This document shows positions 15,177 to 23,848 of a stretch of DNA of 29,476 nt, in pieces. Source of the stretch: JBGPIK01 sp041484845 (lineage in GTDB: Bacteria > Desulfobacterota > Binatia > UBA9968); contig JBGPIK010000033.1 of NCBI GenBank assembly GCA_041484845.1, positions 1 to 29,476 of the forward strand, given 5' to 3'. The notes beneath the pieces are model-generated. The model searched no databases and was not told the DNA's origin. It saw nothing but the letters and a program-made list of their open reading frames with translations. How positions within the stretch are numbered: position 1 is the stretch's first letter; every line of letters begins with the position of its first letter. Made by a program: the position numbers and the translations under genes.

Positions 15177-15905
15177 GTGGACGCGGCCTATGCTCTTAAT
15201 TATCAGGATCTTTACCGCCATCATTGGTGGTGGCGGGCACGGGAGCGTCTGATCCTCTCGGCCATTGAAGAAATTCGACGCAGCGGACGCACGGACCATA
15301 TCCTCGATATTGGATGCGGCGACGGACTCTTGTTCGACCAATTAGCCAAGTTCGGCGACGTCGAGGGCATCGAATTCGACCGGTCATTGGTTTCTGAACG
15401 CGGCCCATGGCGAGAAAAGATTTACCTATCGCCATTTGACGGCACTTTCCAACCCGGGAAACGCTACTCACTGATCCTGATGCTCGACGTTTTGGAACAT
15501 TTTAGCGACGCAACAAGTTCCTTGACGCATGCGCTGGAGCTGCTCGATTTTGATGGGACTCTTCTTTTAACGGTCCCCGCTTTTCCGTGTCTTTGGACAA
15601 GCCACGACGATTTAAACAAACATTTCAAAAGATACACAAAAAAAAGCCTGATCGCACTGGCTGCGCAAGCCGGAATGAGGATTTTGAATTGCCGATACTT
15701 TTTTCATTGGACCTTTGCGCCGAAATTGCTCCTGCATTTTAAAGAGAGTTGCTTCGGTGCTCGAGTTCGGGTGCCTAAAGTTCCCCCGCCGTGGGTGAAT
15801 GAAACTCTTTTGCTACTTTCCATTGTTGAACAAAGATTATTCCGCAATGCATCTGTTCCATTCGGGAGCTCAATTATCGCGATCGGTCGACATCAGTCAA
15901 AATGA
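15177..15905 (+). CDS. Class I SAM-dependent methyltransferase (Methyltransf_23-like)
   Basis: This 242-residue protein begins at a GTG three bases after the GT2 stop. Residues about 10-22 read YRHHWWWRARERL, a feature common in methyltransferases paired with polyprenyl-glycan genes. Motif I is ILDIGCGDGLLF, followed by VEGIEFDRS, LILMLDVLEHF and LLLTVPAFPCLWTSHDDLNKHFKRYT, which together match the Methyltransf_23 group. A role in modifying the glycan or lipid made by the operon is inferred from linkage. It is the last intact gene of the operon. Confidence 0.82.
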   Translation: MDAAYALNYQDLYRHHWWWRARERLILSAIEEIRRSGRTDHILDIGCGDGLLFDQLAKFGDVEGIEFDRSLVSERGPWREKIYLSPFDGTFQPGKRYSLILMLDVLEHFSDATSSLTHALELLDFDGTLLLTVPAFPCLWTSHDDLNKHFKRYTKKSLIALAAQAGMRILNCRYFFHWTFAPKLLLHFKESCFGARVRVPKVPPPWVNETLLLLSIVEQRLFRNASVPFGSSIIAIGRHQSK

Positions 15906-16011
15906 GCGAAAATCATCCGTCCAACTCGCGTTGGTTCTCGTTACGACTTCTTGTTTGCGGCCCGATGAACTGCCGATCGTTGTTCCACTCTCCAATCGCA
16001 AGTAGGTTTTT

Positions 16012-16263
16012 ATGCGTTGGCGCACAGTCGCAAAGCATCTGATGATCGTGAGTTATGGTCCGCAGCATTCATTTCATCACGAGTGGGTATACAACGAAGC
16101 CGATATTGATAACGCAAAAGTCGTCTGGGCGCGGGGCATGAACACGCTTCAGAACTGTCAATTGGTGAATTTCTTCAAAGACCGGCGCATCTGGTTACTG
16201 GAAGTAAACAACGATAACTCGATCATCGAGCCTATGCCGTATCCCGTGAATCAGTGCCGATAA
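16012..16263 (+). pseudogene. C-terminal fragment of a membrane glycosyltransferase
   Basis: The 83-residue frame carries a pattern I know from the C-terminus of large GT39-like membrane glycosyltransferases: HLMIVSYGPQHSFHHEWVYN, then EADIDNAKVVWARGM, LVNFFKDRRIWLLEV and a PMPYP end. In those proteins it follows some 500 residues of membrane sequence that are missing here. The same reading frame is open for about 100 bases upstream but broken by a TAG at 16003-16005. A remnant left by deletion is the simplest reading. A small independent gene from the ATG at 16012 (weak AAGTAGGT upstream) cannot be excluded. Confidence 0.5.
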
Positions 16264-16342
16264 ATAGACCTCTAAAATGGATCGGGGGTCTGTCTGGGCC
16301 CAATATCGCAACGTGTTCTGGATTTGTTCGCAGTCCGCGTCA

Positions 16343-16663
16343 TCATTTCCTCGGCCCGCTCTTGCTACATTGCTCCGCTCTCACGAACATGACATCAAGA
16401 TTCCGTGAAGGAACCCTGACCTCGACGGCGGGCCGACTGCCGGCGTTGTGTTCTTTGATTTCCGCCGGGTGCCCCGCGGCGCGCATTTTTTCCGCGAGAT
16501 CGTAGGGACTCTTCACGGCGCGCAAATCGGCGCCACGCTTGGCCAAGAGCGACAGCGGCATGCACTCCCCTTCCCGTCCGGCAAGAAACCAATCGACGGC
16601 TTCGGCCGTCCGGCAGGCAAGCAACAGCCCGAGAACCAAAAACGTTTGAGTCGTGAACTTCAT
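16343..16663 (-). CDS. Small exported hypothetical protein
   Basis: This 106-residue protein starts with a clear signal peptide (FTTQTFLVLGLLLACRTAEA, cleavage after about residue 22). The mature part is short, charged and contains two cysteines (EGECMP and AEQC) that could form a disulfide in the periplasm. Its central part, LRAVKSPYDLAEKMRAAGHPAEI, looks like a small alpha-beta fold. I do not recognise a family. It is transcribed leftward, downstream of the VOC gene with 28 bases between them, and may be co-transcribed. No strong ribosome-binding site is seen. Confidence 0.6.
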   Translation of the reverse strand: MKFTTQTFLVLGLLLACRTAEAVDWFLAGREGECMPLSLLAKRGADLRAVKSPYDLAEKMRAAGHPAEIKEHNAGSRPAVEVRVPSRNLDVMFVRAEQCSKSGPRK

Positions 16664-16691
16664 CGCGTAAGTAGGTTGCTGAAAAACTCTG

Positions 16692-17054
16692 CTAGTCCGA
16701 GTGCAGCGCCACGCGATTGCCCTCGCAATCTAAAACGATCGCGCGAAAGCCAAACGGCCCGATCGGGTGTTTGCCTTGCAAGACTTTGCCGCCGTTGGCT
16801 GCAACGGACGCAATCGCATCGTCCAAGCGTCCATTGGCATTGAGATACACCATGATCCCTTTGTCCGTCGGTTTTTCGCTGGCGCTGGCGAACAAACAAC
16901 CACCGACGTCGCCGTCGTTGTGCGGCAAAATGGCTATCGCCATGCCGGACAATTCCCGTCGTTTGACTTCGGCCCCGAGAACCGCCGAATAAAATTTAAT
17001 CGCGCGGTCCAAATTCACGACCGGAATATCGCACCAGACGATTGGGTTAGCCAT
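16692..17054 (-). CDS. VOC (glyoxalase/dioxygenase-fold) family protein
   Basis: This 120-residue protein has the vicinal-oxygen-chelate pattern: WCDIPVVNLDRAIKFYSAVLGAEV at the N-terminus (first beta-alpha-beta unit), GGCLFA, IMVYLNANGRLDDAIASVAANGG for the second unit, and IVLDCEGNRVALHSD at the end. The length is normal for a single-subunit VOC protein that works as a dimer. Members include glyoxalases, dioxygenases and antibiotic-binding proteins, so the substrate is unknown. The ATG is preceded by AAGGAG at 8 bases. Confidence 0.88.
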   Translation of the reverse strand: MANPIVWCDIPVVNLDRAIKFYSAVLGAEVKRRELSGMAIAILPHNDGDVGGCLFASASEKPTDKGIMVYLNANGRLDDAIASVAANGGKVLQGKHPIGPFGFRAIVLDCEGNRVALHSD

Positions 17055-17215
17055 AAGGCAACTCCTTCCATCCGATCGAGCTTGATTTTCAACCTGGCGT
17101 CATTTTAGTTGCCAAATACGGCCTGAGGCAACAGCCCTTTTGCGTTGCGAGCCACCTCCGCGGGATTGTTTGCCCAGAGAAGCGGATCGCTCGATCGCCT
17201 GACCGGCGGTTTTAT

Positions 17216-17470
17216 TCAATCACCGCCCTTTTCTCTTTTGAATCGCTTTTGCAACTCTCGCGCTGTCACTCGATATTTAAATGCTTTACGGCCATTGATG
17301 AAAAGAACCGGAACTTCTTCCCCGTAAAGAACCTGAAGCTCGGCGGTGGAATCGACGTCGATTTCGTCCAAAGTTGTGGGAAAGGGAGCCTTCGCCTCAC
17401 GAATGACATTTTTCATCTCTTCGCAGAGACAGCAATCCTTTCGTGTGTAGATTTGCAATTGCAGTTTCAT
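17216..17470 (-). CDS. Glutaredoxin-like (DUF836-type) thiol protein
   Basis: This 84-residue thioredoxin-fold protein has a Cys-x-x-Cys motif in RKDCCLCEEM (first pair near residues 14-17) and the cis-proline loop EEVPVLFING. The fold and size match the DUF836 glutaredoxin-like group, which may reduce disulfides or bind metal in the cytoplasm. Its ATG overlaps the stop of the large AsmA-like gene as ATGA, so translation is probably coupled. After the TGA stop the same frame stays open for another 38 codons, reading SSDPLLWANNPAEVARNAKG; this is noted as a finding. Confidence 0.85.
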   Translation of the reverse strand: MKLQLQIYTRKDCCLCEEMKNVIREAKAPFPTTLDEIDVDSTAELQVLYGEEVPVLFINGRKAFKYRVTARELQKRFKREKGGD

Positions 17471-20400
17471 TGAGGGGGTGCCGATGTTTTCTCTCTGGGC
17501 GCTTCCTTGAGCTGCTCCTTCGGCGCCTCGTCCTTTTTTTCCTCGCCGAGAAAACCGATGATGTTCTTGGGAATTCCCAATACTCCCAAAACGACTTCAG
17601 AGAGCGTGCTTAAAGGCGCCGGCGTTAGGGTCGGCTCATCGATCGGGCCTTTGATACTGAAGCTTGCGACCAAGAACGAATTTTTGATCGCCGCGATGCT
17701 CCGTCCGATTAACGGGATATAACTGATGGCGGTATCAATTCCAGCAAATGGGCGCACTGCAACCATAAAGTCGATTTCATCTTTTGGCACGTCGATCTTG
17801 CCTTCGCCGGTCATGCGCAGATCGTCGCTATCGACAATGAGATTGTGCGTTGAATAGACGCCATTGGTGATCTTAAAATCGCCGGTGATTTTACGGAAGT
17901 GGATCCCCTGTTTGCCGAGATCCGGCATCTTGAATGTAAACCACCGCGACAAATCCAACAGATTCAAAATCTGAACAAGAATCCGCAATCGGTGCAGGGT
18001 CCCATCTTCAATCTTCAAATTAAAAGCCCCGTGCAGATTTCTTTTTCTTTCAGCACCGTCCCTGCCCGATGATTCTACGCTGCCCGTGACGTTCACCTTG
18101 CCGGTCATTTCAGTTGTGGACATGTCGAACCATTTGAGGAACGTTTGCACCGGAACGCCTTGAATCTTCGGCGCAACCGTAAAGGCTAACAGATCGGGTT
18201 TGTCCGTCAGGGTTGCCGTGCCCTCGATCAAGCCGTCCGCGGAGCGCATCGTCGGGTTGGTGAAGCGCCAAACGCGCCGATCGATCACGACATCGGACCT
18301 GAAGTCGGAGAATTCAAAACCCCTGAGACGACCTTTAGCGACGGCGATTTTTCCTACGGCCTGGAGATTGGCGTAAAACTCGGTCGATTCCGGATCGACT
18401 TGCGATAGCAGATGGGTAACATCCAGGGTTGGCGACGCTAAATCAAAAAGCAGTTGCGGTTTTTGCCCGTAACGCCAGCGCCCGTTGAACCTGCCCGCAA
18501 CCCCGGCAATGAGCCCTCTGAGGCTTTGAAAATCAATGCCCGCCTCATCGATTTTTACTCTGCCAGTGAGGTCGCGGAGCGGCTGGAGTAACGGCTGAAC
18601 CAAAAGTTGCACATTGGCAAGATCCAAGTTGCCCGTGAAGCGGCGGCCTTCGACGGTGTTCAACGCGCCCTGATAACGAACCGACCCGCGCACGACACCT
18701 GGATCTTGAAATGAGCCTGTGGAGAGCAGCAGTTGAGCGACAATGCCCGCTTTCACGCCGGGAGAATCAACAACCAAATCGAAGGTCCCGTTTTCCGCGC
18801 TGTAATCTTTTAATACCAGTTGGACTTGCACCGGCGCTCCCGAGAGTAGCGCCCGAACTTTTTGAGCCTTGATCTCTTTCGGGGAAACATTGACCTCACC
18901 CCTGATCTCACTAAGCGCAAATTCGCCAAGGCGAAGCCGCCCATTGTCCATCGCCAGCCAACCGTTCAGCTCGAGCGGGACGTTCCCCGAACGGCGCAAC
19001 ACTAGATCGACCCTGCCTTTGCCGCCCAGCTGTTGGGCGGAAGAAGCGAATTTATTGATTTGCGCCGGCAGCCAATCGAGCTTGAGCTGTTGTTGAAGTT
19101 CTGCCAGATCCAATTCTCCCCGCGCGTGCAAATCGAATGCGCTCGGACTCGGAGAAAGCTCGGTTAGGCTTCCGTTTAGGTCGGTGATCCGTGATTGGCC
19201 GTACTGCGCTTTGATATTGCGCAGCGTCAATACACCCTTGTTGAGGCTGAGCCGGCCATCCAAACCCGACAACGGCAGCGCCCCTTCCACGTTCAGCTTC
19301 GCCGCCGCATTGCGGAGCTGAGCTTCGAACCACACTCCCTCGTCCGGACCATTCCGACTCATGCGGCGAATTTGCGATAAGCTGGCGTTGATCCCGGCTT
19401 TCGTGAGCTGAAGCTCACCCTCCTGAAAAAACGCTGCCCAGCGTTCCAGCTCAGGCGAGCCCACCAGTTTTAACGGCAGAAAATCACGCAGGTGTCCTAA
19501 CGGCATCGTCAGCGCCGACAGGTTTAGATGAAGCTGAGGGTCCTTGCCGTCGAGCTCCCGCACCGCGCCTTGAAGTGAAAATTGTGTCTGTTTCGAGCGA
19601 AAATAAAGCCTGTCCACTTCGAGCCGCTCCGGGCTCCACTGAAGAGTAAATTCGGTGCGACCATCGCCCAGAGGCACCGGATTTTGAAAGACATTAGGAG
19701 CCTCAAGGGCAAATTGCCTAAACTCAAGATCTCCCCTCAGCTGTATTCCCTGAGCCGCATTGCCAACGACGCGCAATCGTTGCGCAAAATGCCCGTTCAG
19801 CGATGTGATGCCAAGATCAGCACCGGCAAACTGTTGCAGAAATCTTCCGGGAACATCCACGAGTTGCAATTCGGCATCCCACCAGGCTTTGCTAAATTCT
19901 ACAACGTTAGCGGCAAAGAGCATCTTTCCTTGAGCTTTCAAACTTGTTTTGTCGCCGTTCCGTTCAACTGCGCTGCTCAAATGGAACTCCAGAGCGGGAC
20001 CTTGCGGCGCCGCCCGCTGCAATTTTATAAGACCGGTAACGAACTTCCGCAGCGATTCGCCGCCAATCCGGGTCAAGTCGGCATCGGTATCGCTGAAATG
20101 CAGCACGGTTTGTCCGCCGTCCGCGGTCGGGGTGGCAAAGTCAATTTGACCGCCTCTGATTCTGATCGCGCGTAAATCCAAATTGAATTCGGCATCTTGA
20201 CGCTTGAGAAACGGCAGATTCAAAAGCTTATCGAGCAGTGGCACGCGCCCGTCACGGTCGCGGAACAAATGCACCGTGGGTTTCTGAAGACGAACCTCGT
20301 CGAAGATTAATTTACGTTCGAAAAGCGGCAATAAGGCGACGCGGGCGGTGACTTGTTCAGCGGTGATTGCAGGTCGCGCCGCATCGGCCTCCGACACAGC

Positions 20401-20613
20401 GACGTCGTGGAAAGCCACTCCCAAGATCCGGCCGAATTCCAGGTGCGCTTCCCCAAGCTGCACTTTCAGCGCAGTCTGCTGCTCGATTTCGCTCACCATA
20501 TAGCGGCGGAATTCACCGATGCGTACCAAATGATAAAAAGCCAGCGAAATGACCAGGAGAAACAGTAGGCCCGCAAACGCAAGGAAAGCAAAAATCTTGA
20601 GGGCTCTTTTCAT
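17467..20613 (-). CDS. AsmA-family large envelope protein
   Basis: This 1048-residue protein has one N-terminal membrane helix (about 4-28) and a very long periplasmic part made of repeating beta-strand-rich segments. The N-terminal EIEQQTALKVQLGEAHLEFG resembles the AsmA start, and the last 250 residues (LDLSRWFTFKMPDLG, then DFKITNGVYSTHNLIVDSDD and MTGEGKIDVPKDEIDFMV) match the AsmA_2 C-terminal domain. Members such as AsmA, YhdP and TamB form long hydrophobic grooves and help move phospholipids between membranes of Gram-negative cells. The frame is open to a TTG at 20625, but the ATG at 20613 gives the natural signal-anchor start. It is coupled to the glutaredoxin-like gene downstream. 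Confidence 0.85.
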   Translation of the reverse strand: MKRALKIFAFLAFAGLLFLLVISLAFYHLVRIGEFRRYMVSEIEQQTALKVQLGEAHLEFGRILGVAFHDVAVSEADAARPAITAEQVTARVALLPLFERKLIFDEVRLQKPTVHLFRDRDGRVPLLDKLLNLPFLKRQDAEFNLDLRAIRIRGGQIDFATPTADGGQTVLHFSDTDADLTRIGGESLRKFVTGLIKLQRAAPQGPALEFHLSSAVERNGDKTSLKAQGKMLFAANVVEFSKAWWDAELQLVDVPGRFLQQFAGADLGITSLNGHFAQRLRVVGNAAQGIQLRGDLEFRQFALEAPNVFQNPVPLGDGRTEFTLQWSPERLEVDRLYFRSKQTQFSLQGAVRELDGKDPQLHLNLSALTMPLGHLRDFLPLKLVGSPELERWAAFFQEGELQLTKAGINASLSQIRRMSRNGPDEGVWFEAQLRNAAAKLNVEGALPLSGLDGRLSLNKGVLTLRNIKAQYGQSRITDLNGSLTELSPSPSAFDLHARGELDLAELQQQLKLDWLPAQINKFASSAQQLGGKGRVDLVLRRSGNVPLELNGWLAMDNGRLRLGEFALSEIRGEVNVSPKEIKAQKVRALLSGAPVQVQLVLKDYSAENGTFDLVVDSPGVKAGIVAQLLLSTGSFQDPGVVRGSVRYQGALNTVEGRRFTGNLDLANVQLLVQPLLQPLRDLTGRVKIDEAGIDFQSLRGLIAGVAGRFNGRWRYGQKPQLLFDLASPTLDVTHLLSQVDPESTEFYANLQAVGKIAVAKGRLRGFEFSDFRSDVVIDRRVWRFTNPTMRSADGLIEGTATLTDKPDLLAFTVAPKIQGVPVQTFLKWFDMSTTEMTGKVNVTGSVESSGRDGAERKRNLHGAFNLKIEDGTLHRLRILVQILNLLDLSRWFTFKMPDLGKQGIHFRKITGDFKITNGVYSTHNLIVDSDDLRMTGEGKIDVPKDEIDFMVAVRPFAGIDTAISYIPLIGRSIAAIKNSFLVASFSIKGPIDEPTLTPAPLSTLSEVVLGVLGIPKNIIGFLGEEKKDEAPKEQLKEAPREKTSAPPQ

Positions 20614-20841
20614 AGGGAGTCGCAAACGCGATGATTCAGCTGGGCACGGCCTTTACCGGGAATCGCTACCTGGAATTATGTTCATGCTAATGGAACTCCG
20701 CCATCCGCGCAACCGGGAGAACAGGCGGCAAAGAAATGTTGAGACTTGTATTAGGCGCGACTTCACCAGAGGCAATATGAATGAATCTACATTTCTCAAC
20801 TTGACCAAATTCTGATACTCATCAAAACAAGGGACGCAACC

Positions 20842-22824
20842 GTGAATCACAAACCATCGTTGTCGCTACGAGAACTACTGCTCGGCAAACCCAAAAATCC
20901 GCTCGATCCCCGAGTTTTCCACCAGATTTCTCTGATCGCCTTTCTCGCGTGGGTCGGTCTGGGCGCCGACGGTTTAAGTTCTTCGGCCTATGGTCCGGAG
21001 GAAGCCTATCTGGCGCTGAGCCAACACTTTTTTCTAGCGCTGCCGCTTGCGATTATGACCGCGGTGACCGTCTTTGTCATTTCCGCCAGCTACTCCCAGA
21101 TCATCGAGCTCTTTCCTACAGGCGGCGGGGGCTATCTCGTTGCCACAAAATTATTAGGCGCCAAGGCGGGCTTGGTTTCCGGCTCCGCGTTGGTGGTGGA
21201 TTACATGCTGACGATCACCATCTCGGTTGCCAGCGGCGCCGACGCGCTCTTCAGTTTCCTGCCGGCATCGGTATATGGAGCTAAATTATTCACGGAAATC
21301 GTCATTGTTCTCGGCCTAATATTTCTAAATCTGCGTGGCACCAAGGAATCCGTGCAATTCCTGCTCCCCATCTTTCTTTTATTTGTGCTCACCCACATCG
21401 TCGCCATCAGCTTAGGAGTAGGAATCAAAATCGGCGACTTGCCGCTAGTCCTTTCTCGATCGGCGCAAGGAACCCTCGGTGACGTCCGCAATATCGGCCT
21501 CTGGGCCACTCTGGCGATTCTTCTCCACGCGTACAGTTTGGGCGGCGGGACCTACACGGGCATCGAGGCGGTAAGCAACGGCCTGCAAATTTTGCGCGAA
21601 CCGCGAGTAGAGACGGGCAAGAGAACGATGCTCTACATGGCGGTCTCTCTGGCATTTACCGCCAGCGGCATCCTGCTGTTGTATTTGCTGCACCGGGTCA
21701 CCTTTGAGCCCGGCAAGACCCTCAATGCTACTCTATTCGGCAGCGTCTTCAGCGCCTTTTTCGGTACCGACGCAACGATTACGGTTCCGCTGGTGGTGGT
21801 CACTCTGATCAGCGAGGCGGCGCTCTTGCTGGTAGCGGCTCAGACGGGCTTTATCGACGGGCCGCGCGTCCTTTCGAATATGGCGCTCGACTCGTGGGCG
21901 CCGCATCGCTTTTCTCTTCTGAGCGATCACTTAGTCACCCGGGATGGGATTTGGTTCATGGGTCTGGCCTCGCTAAGTTTTCTTCTCTATAGCCGCGGCG
22001 ACGTCAAATTGCTCGTGATCATGTACAGCATCAACGTGTTTTTAACCTTCACCCTCTCCCAGCTAGGCATGTGTAAGCACTGGTGGGGAGTGAGGAAAAC
22101 ACAGCCGGTTTGGCGGCGCAAGCTGTGTGTCAATGGCGTAGGTCTGTTACTGACGAGCACGATCTTGATGATCACGGTATCGATTAAATTCACCGAAGGC
22201 GGTTGGGTGACTCTATTGGTTACGCTTTGTTTCATTTCGGTTTGCACCATCGTGCGCGCGCACTACGAGCGCGTGCGCGCGGCCTTGAAAAGCCTTGATG
22301 ACACGCTCTTGACGATTCCTTTCCAGCCCAACCTGAAGGAGCCGGTTCCGGCGAAAGATCCGAGTGCGCCGACGGCTGCCATTATCGTGCGCGATTTCGA
22401 CGGCATCGGCGTGCACGCGCTACTAACTATCCCCCGGCTATTTCCTAATCACTTTAAAAATGTCATATTTATATCGGTGGCGGTGATTGATTCCGGCCGG
22501 TTCAAAGGCCAAGTAGAAATCGAAAATTTAAAAAAGGCGAAAGAAGAAGATTTAAAGAGCTTTGTCGAGTTTGCCAATTGTCTGGGATGGTACGCGGAGT
22601 ATCGCTACCGCCTAGGAGTCGATGTCATCGCGGAACTCGAGGATCTCTGTGCGGGTGTCAAAAAGGACTTTCCCAAGTCGATCTTTTTCTCAGGCAAGCT
22701 CGTTTTTCAGGAAGAAAATGCGCTGAGCCGTTTCCTCCACAATCACACTCCGGCTACGTTACAGCAGCGCCTGCAATTTTCCGGCATGGATATGATGATT
22801 CTGCCGATCCGGGTGTTCGCGTGA
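20842..22824 (+). CDS. KimA-like APC-superfamily transporter
   Basis: This 660-residue protein has about 12 membrane helices and a soluble C-terminal domain (from about 480) of alpha-beta character, like the UspA-like tails of some APC transporters. Sequence landmarks resemble the Bacillus KimA potassium importer: ADGLSSSAYG (Asp43, Tyr50), VVDYMLTI (Asp120, Tyr121, Thr124) and YTGIEAVSN (Thr239) lie where KimA has its potassium-coordinating residues. LNLRGTKES, TGFIDGPRVLSNMALDSWAPHR and SQLGMC are shared too. Proton-coupled potassium uptake is therefore likely, but an amino-acid substrate cannot be excluded because the fold is shared. It is divergent from the AsmA-like gene across 228 bases that hold no recognisable gene. 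Confidence 0.8.
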   Translation: MNHKPSLSLRELLLGKPKNPLDPRVFHQISLIAFLAWVGLGADGLSSSAYGPEEAYLALSQHFFLALPLAIMTAVTVFVISASYSQIIELFPTGGGGYLVATKLLGAKAGLVSGSALVVDYMLTITISVASGADALFSFLPASVYGAKLFTEIVIVLGLIFLNLRGTKESVQFLLPIFLLFVLTHIVAISLGVGIKIGDLPLVLSRSAQGTLGDVRNIGLWATLAILLHAYSLGGGTYTGIEAVSNGLQILREPRVETGKRTMLYMAVSLAFTASGILLLYLLHRVTFEPGKTLNATLFGSVFSAFFGTDATITVPLVVVTLISEAALLLVAAQTGFIDGPRVLSNMALDSWAPHRFSLLSDHLVTRDGIWFMGLASLSFLLYSRGDVKLLVIMYSINVFLTFTLSQLGMCKHWWGVRKTQPVWRRKLCVNGVGLLLTSTILMITVSIKFTEGGWVTLLVTLCFISVCTIVRAHYERVRAALKSLDDTLLTIPFQPNLKEPVPAKDPSAPTAAIIVRDFDGIGVHALLTIPRLFPNHFKNVIFISVAVIDSGRFKGQVEIENLKKAKEEDLKSFVEFANCLGWYAEYRYRLGVDVIAELEDLCAGVKKDFPKSIFFSGKLVFQEENALSRFLHNHTPATLQQRLQFSGMDMMILPIRVFA

Positions 22825-22878
22825 CCCGCTTCCGCCGACCACGAGCAACGATAGTTCCGGCAGGTACGCGGGTTTGCC

Positions 22879-22907
22879 TTGACACACCGGGACTTACTTG
22901 GTAGACC
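22879..22907 (+). promoter_or_regulatory. Candidate promoter before the small HTH gene
   Basis: TTGACA (22879-22884) is followed by a 17-base spacer and TAGACC (22902-22907), a weak -10 match. The same stretch also holds a short hairpin, CTTGG-TAGA-CCAAG (22897-22910), followed by AAAAAC and seven Ts, which could instead act as a weak terminator for the transporter gene. Confidence 0.3.
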
Positions 22908-22950
22908 AAGAAAAACTTTTTTTCGTCGCGCCGGCCGCCGCGGGGGTTTT

Positions 22951-23145
22951 ATGTTGGAAACAGAAGAGGATCTGTTGAATAGCAGGCAAGTTGCCGTCAT
23001 CCTGGACCTGAGCCCAGACACGGTGAATGAATTCGCGCGAAAAAATATTTTGCCTGCCTTTAAAAAAGGCAAACAGTGGAGATTCCGTAAAAGAGACATT
23101 TCTGTTTTCAACAAGAAGCAAAGCAGAGATATTCGCGATGCCTAA
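22951..23145 (+). CDS. Small helix-turn-helix (excisionase-type) DNA-binding protein
   Basis: This 64-residue protein is a single winged helix-turn-helix of the MerR/excisionase type (HTH_17): LLNSRQVAVILDLSPDTVNEF forms the first helices, and LPAFKKGKQWRFRKRDISVF is the wing and following helix, ending in basic residues. Domains of this size occur as stand-alone regulators and as excisionases. The frame is open to 22879, but the ATG at 22951 gives the domain directly. No recombinase is nearby, so a regulatory role, perhaps for the neighbouring methyltransferase 29 bases downstream, is more likely. Confidence 0.75.
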   Translation: MLETEEDLLNSRQVAVILDLSPDTVNEFARKNILPAFKKGKQWRFRKRDISVFNKKQSRDIRDA

Positions 23146-23174
23146 AAAAATCGCTCAGGGTTGGGGTGGGGATC

Positions 23175-23825
23175 ATGGCTGAAATTGAGGCGCACGAAAG
23201 CAAAATCTATTCTGAATTCGCCCCGCTATATGACAAGATTTTCGGCAAAATCTTCTACTCCCGGCTAGAACAGGTTATTGAAAACCTGGATATTCCACGG
23301 GGCGCAAAGGTTTTGGAAGTCGGGGCCGGGACGGGCACCTCGTTTCCGGCCTATCCGACGCATTGCGAAGTTGTCGGGATCGATCTGGCCCCCGACATGC
23401 TGGCCCGCGCGCGGCAAAAAATCGCGGACAACGGCTGGGCGCATCTCAAAGTTCTTGAGATGAACGCCTTAGATCTCAAATTTTCCGATAATACCTTCGA
23501 CTACGTCATGGCCTTTCACGTCGTCACCGTGGTGCCCGATCCCGTGCGCATGATCAACGAGGCCAAACGGGTGTGCAAACCCGGAGGTAAAATCGTCGTC
23601 GTGAATCATTTCACCAGCGATTTTCCGCTCCTTGGATCCCTTACGGAAGCCCTCGACCCGCTTACGCGCTGGTTGGGCTGGCGGACGGATCTTCGATTGA
23701 AACCGTTTATTGAGACGACGAATTTATCAGTCGAACGGGTGTACAAACTTTCCAAAGCTTCGCTCTATACGGTTTTGCTCAGTAAAAATGAAAAGAACGG
23801 ATTTCACCCGAAGCGCCAGCGATAA
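23175..23825 (+). CDS. PmtA-like class I methyltransferase
   Basis: This 216-residue protein carries motif I VLEVGAGTGTSFPAYP near 42-57, then VVGIDLAPDMLARARQKI, YVMAFHVVTVVPDPVRMINEA and CKPGGKIVVVNHF. Together with the N-terminal YSEFAPLYDKIFGKIFYSRL it resembles the Rhodobacter-type phosphatidylethanolamine N-methyltransferases, which make phosphatidylcholine at the membrane surface. The precise substrate is not certain, since ubiquinone/menaquinone-type methyltransferases share much of this. The ATG at 23175 follows a G-rich stretch and is preferred over the GTG at 23166. Confidence 0.8.
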   Translation: MAEIEAHESKIYSEFAPLYDKIFGKIFYSRLEQVIENLDIPRGAKVLEVGAGTGTSFPAYPTHCEVVGIDLAPDMLARARQKIADNGWAHLKVLEMNALDLKFSDNTFDYVMAFHVVTVVPDPVRMINEAKRVCKPGGKIVVVNHFTSDFPLLGSLTEALDPLTRWLGWRTDLRLKPFIETTNLSVERVYKLSKASLYTVLLSKNEKNGFHPKRQR

Positions 23826-23848
23826 AGCATAAACCTTCAGCCCTAGCT

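Noticed and set aside
19582..20175. A 197-codon plus-strand frame opposite the AsmA-like gene
   Set aside because: It is antisense to a continuous 1048-residue protein with clear AsmA-type ends; it has no motif of its own.
22951..23145. The small HTH protein as an excisionase of a mobile element
   Set aside because: No integrase or attachment site lies nearby, and genes on both sides are ordinary chromosomal genes.
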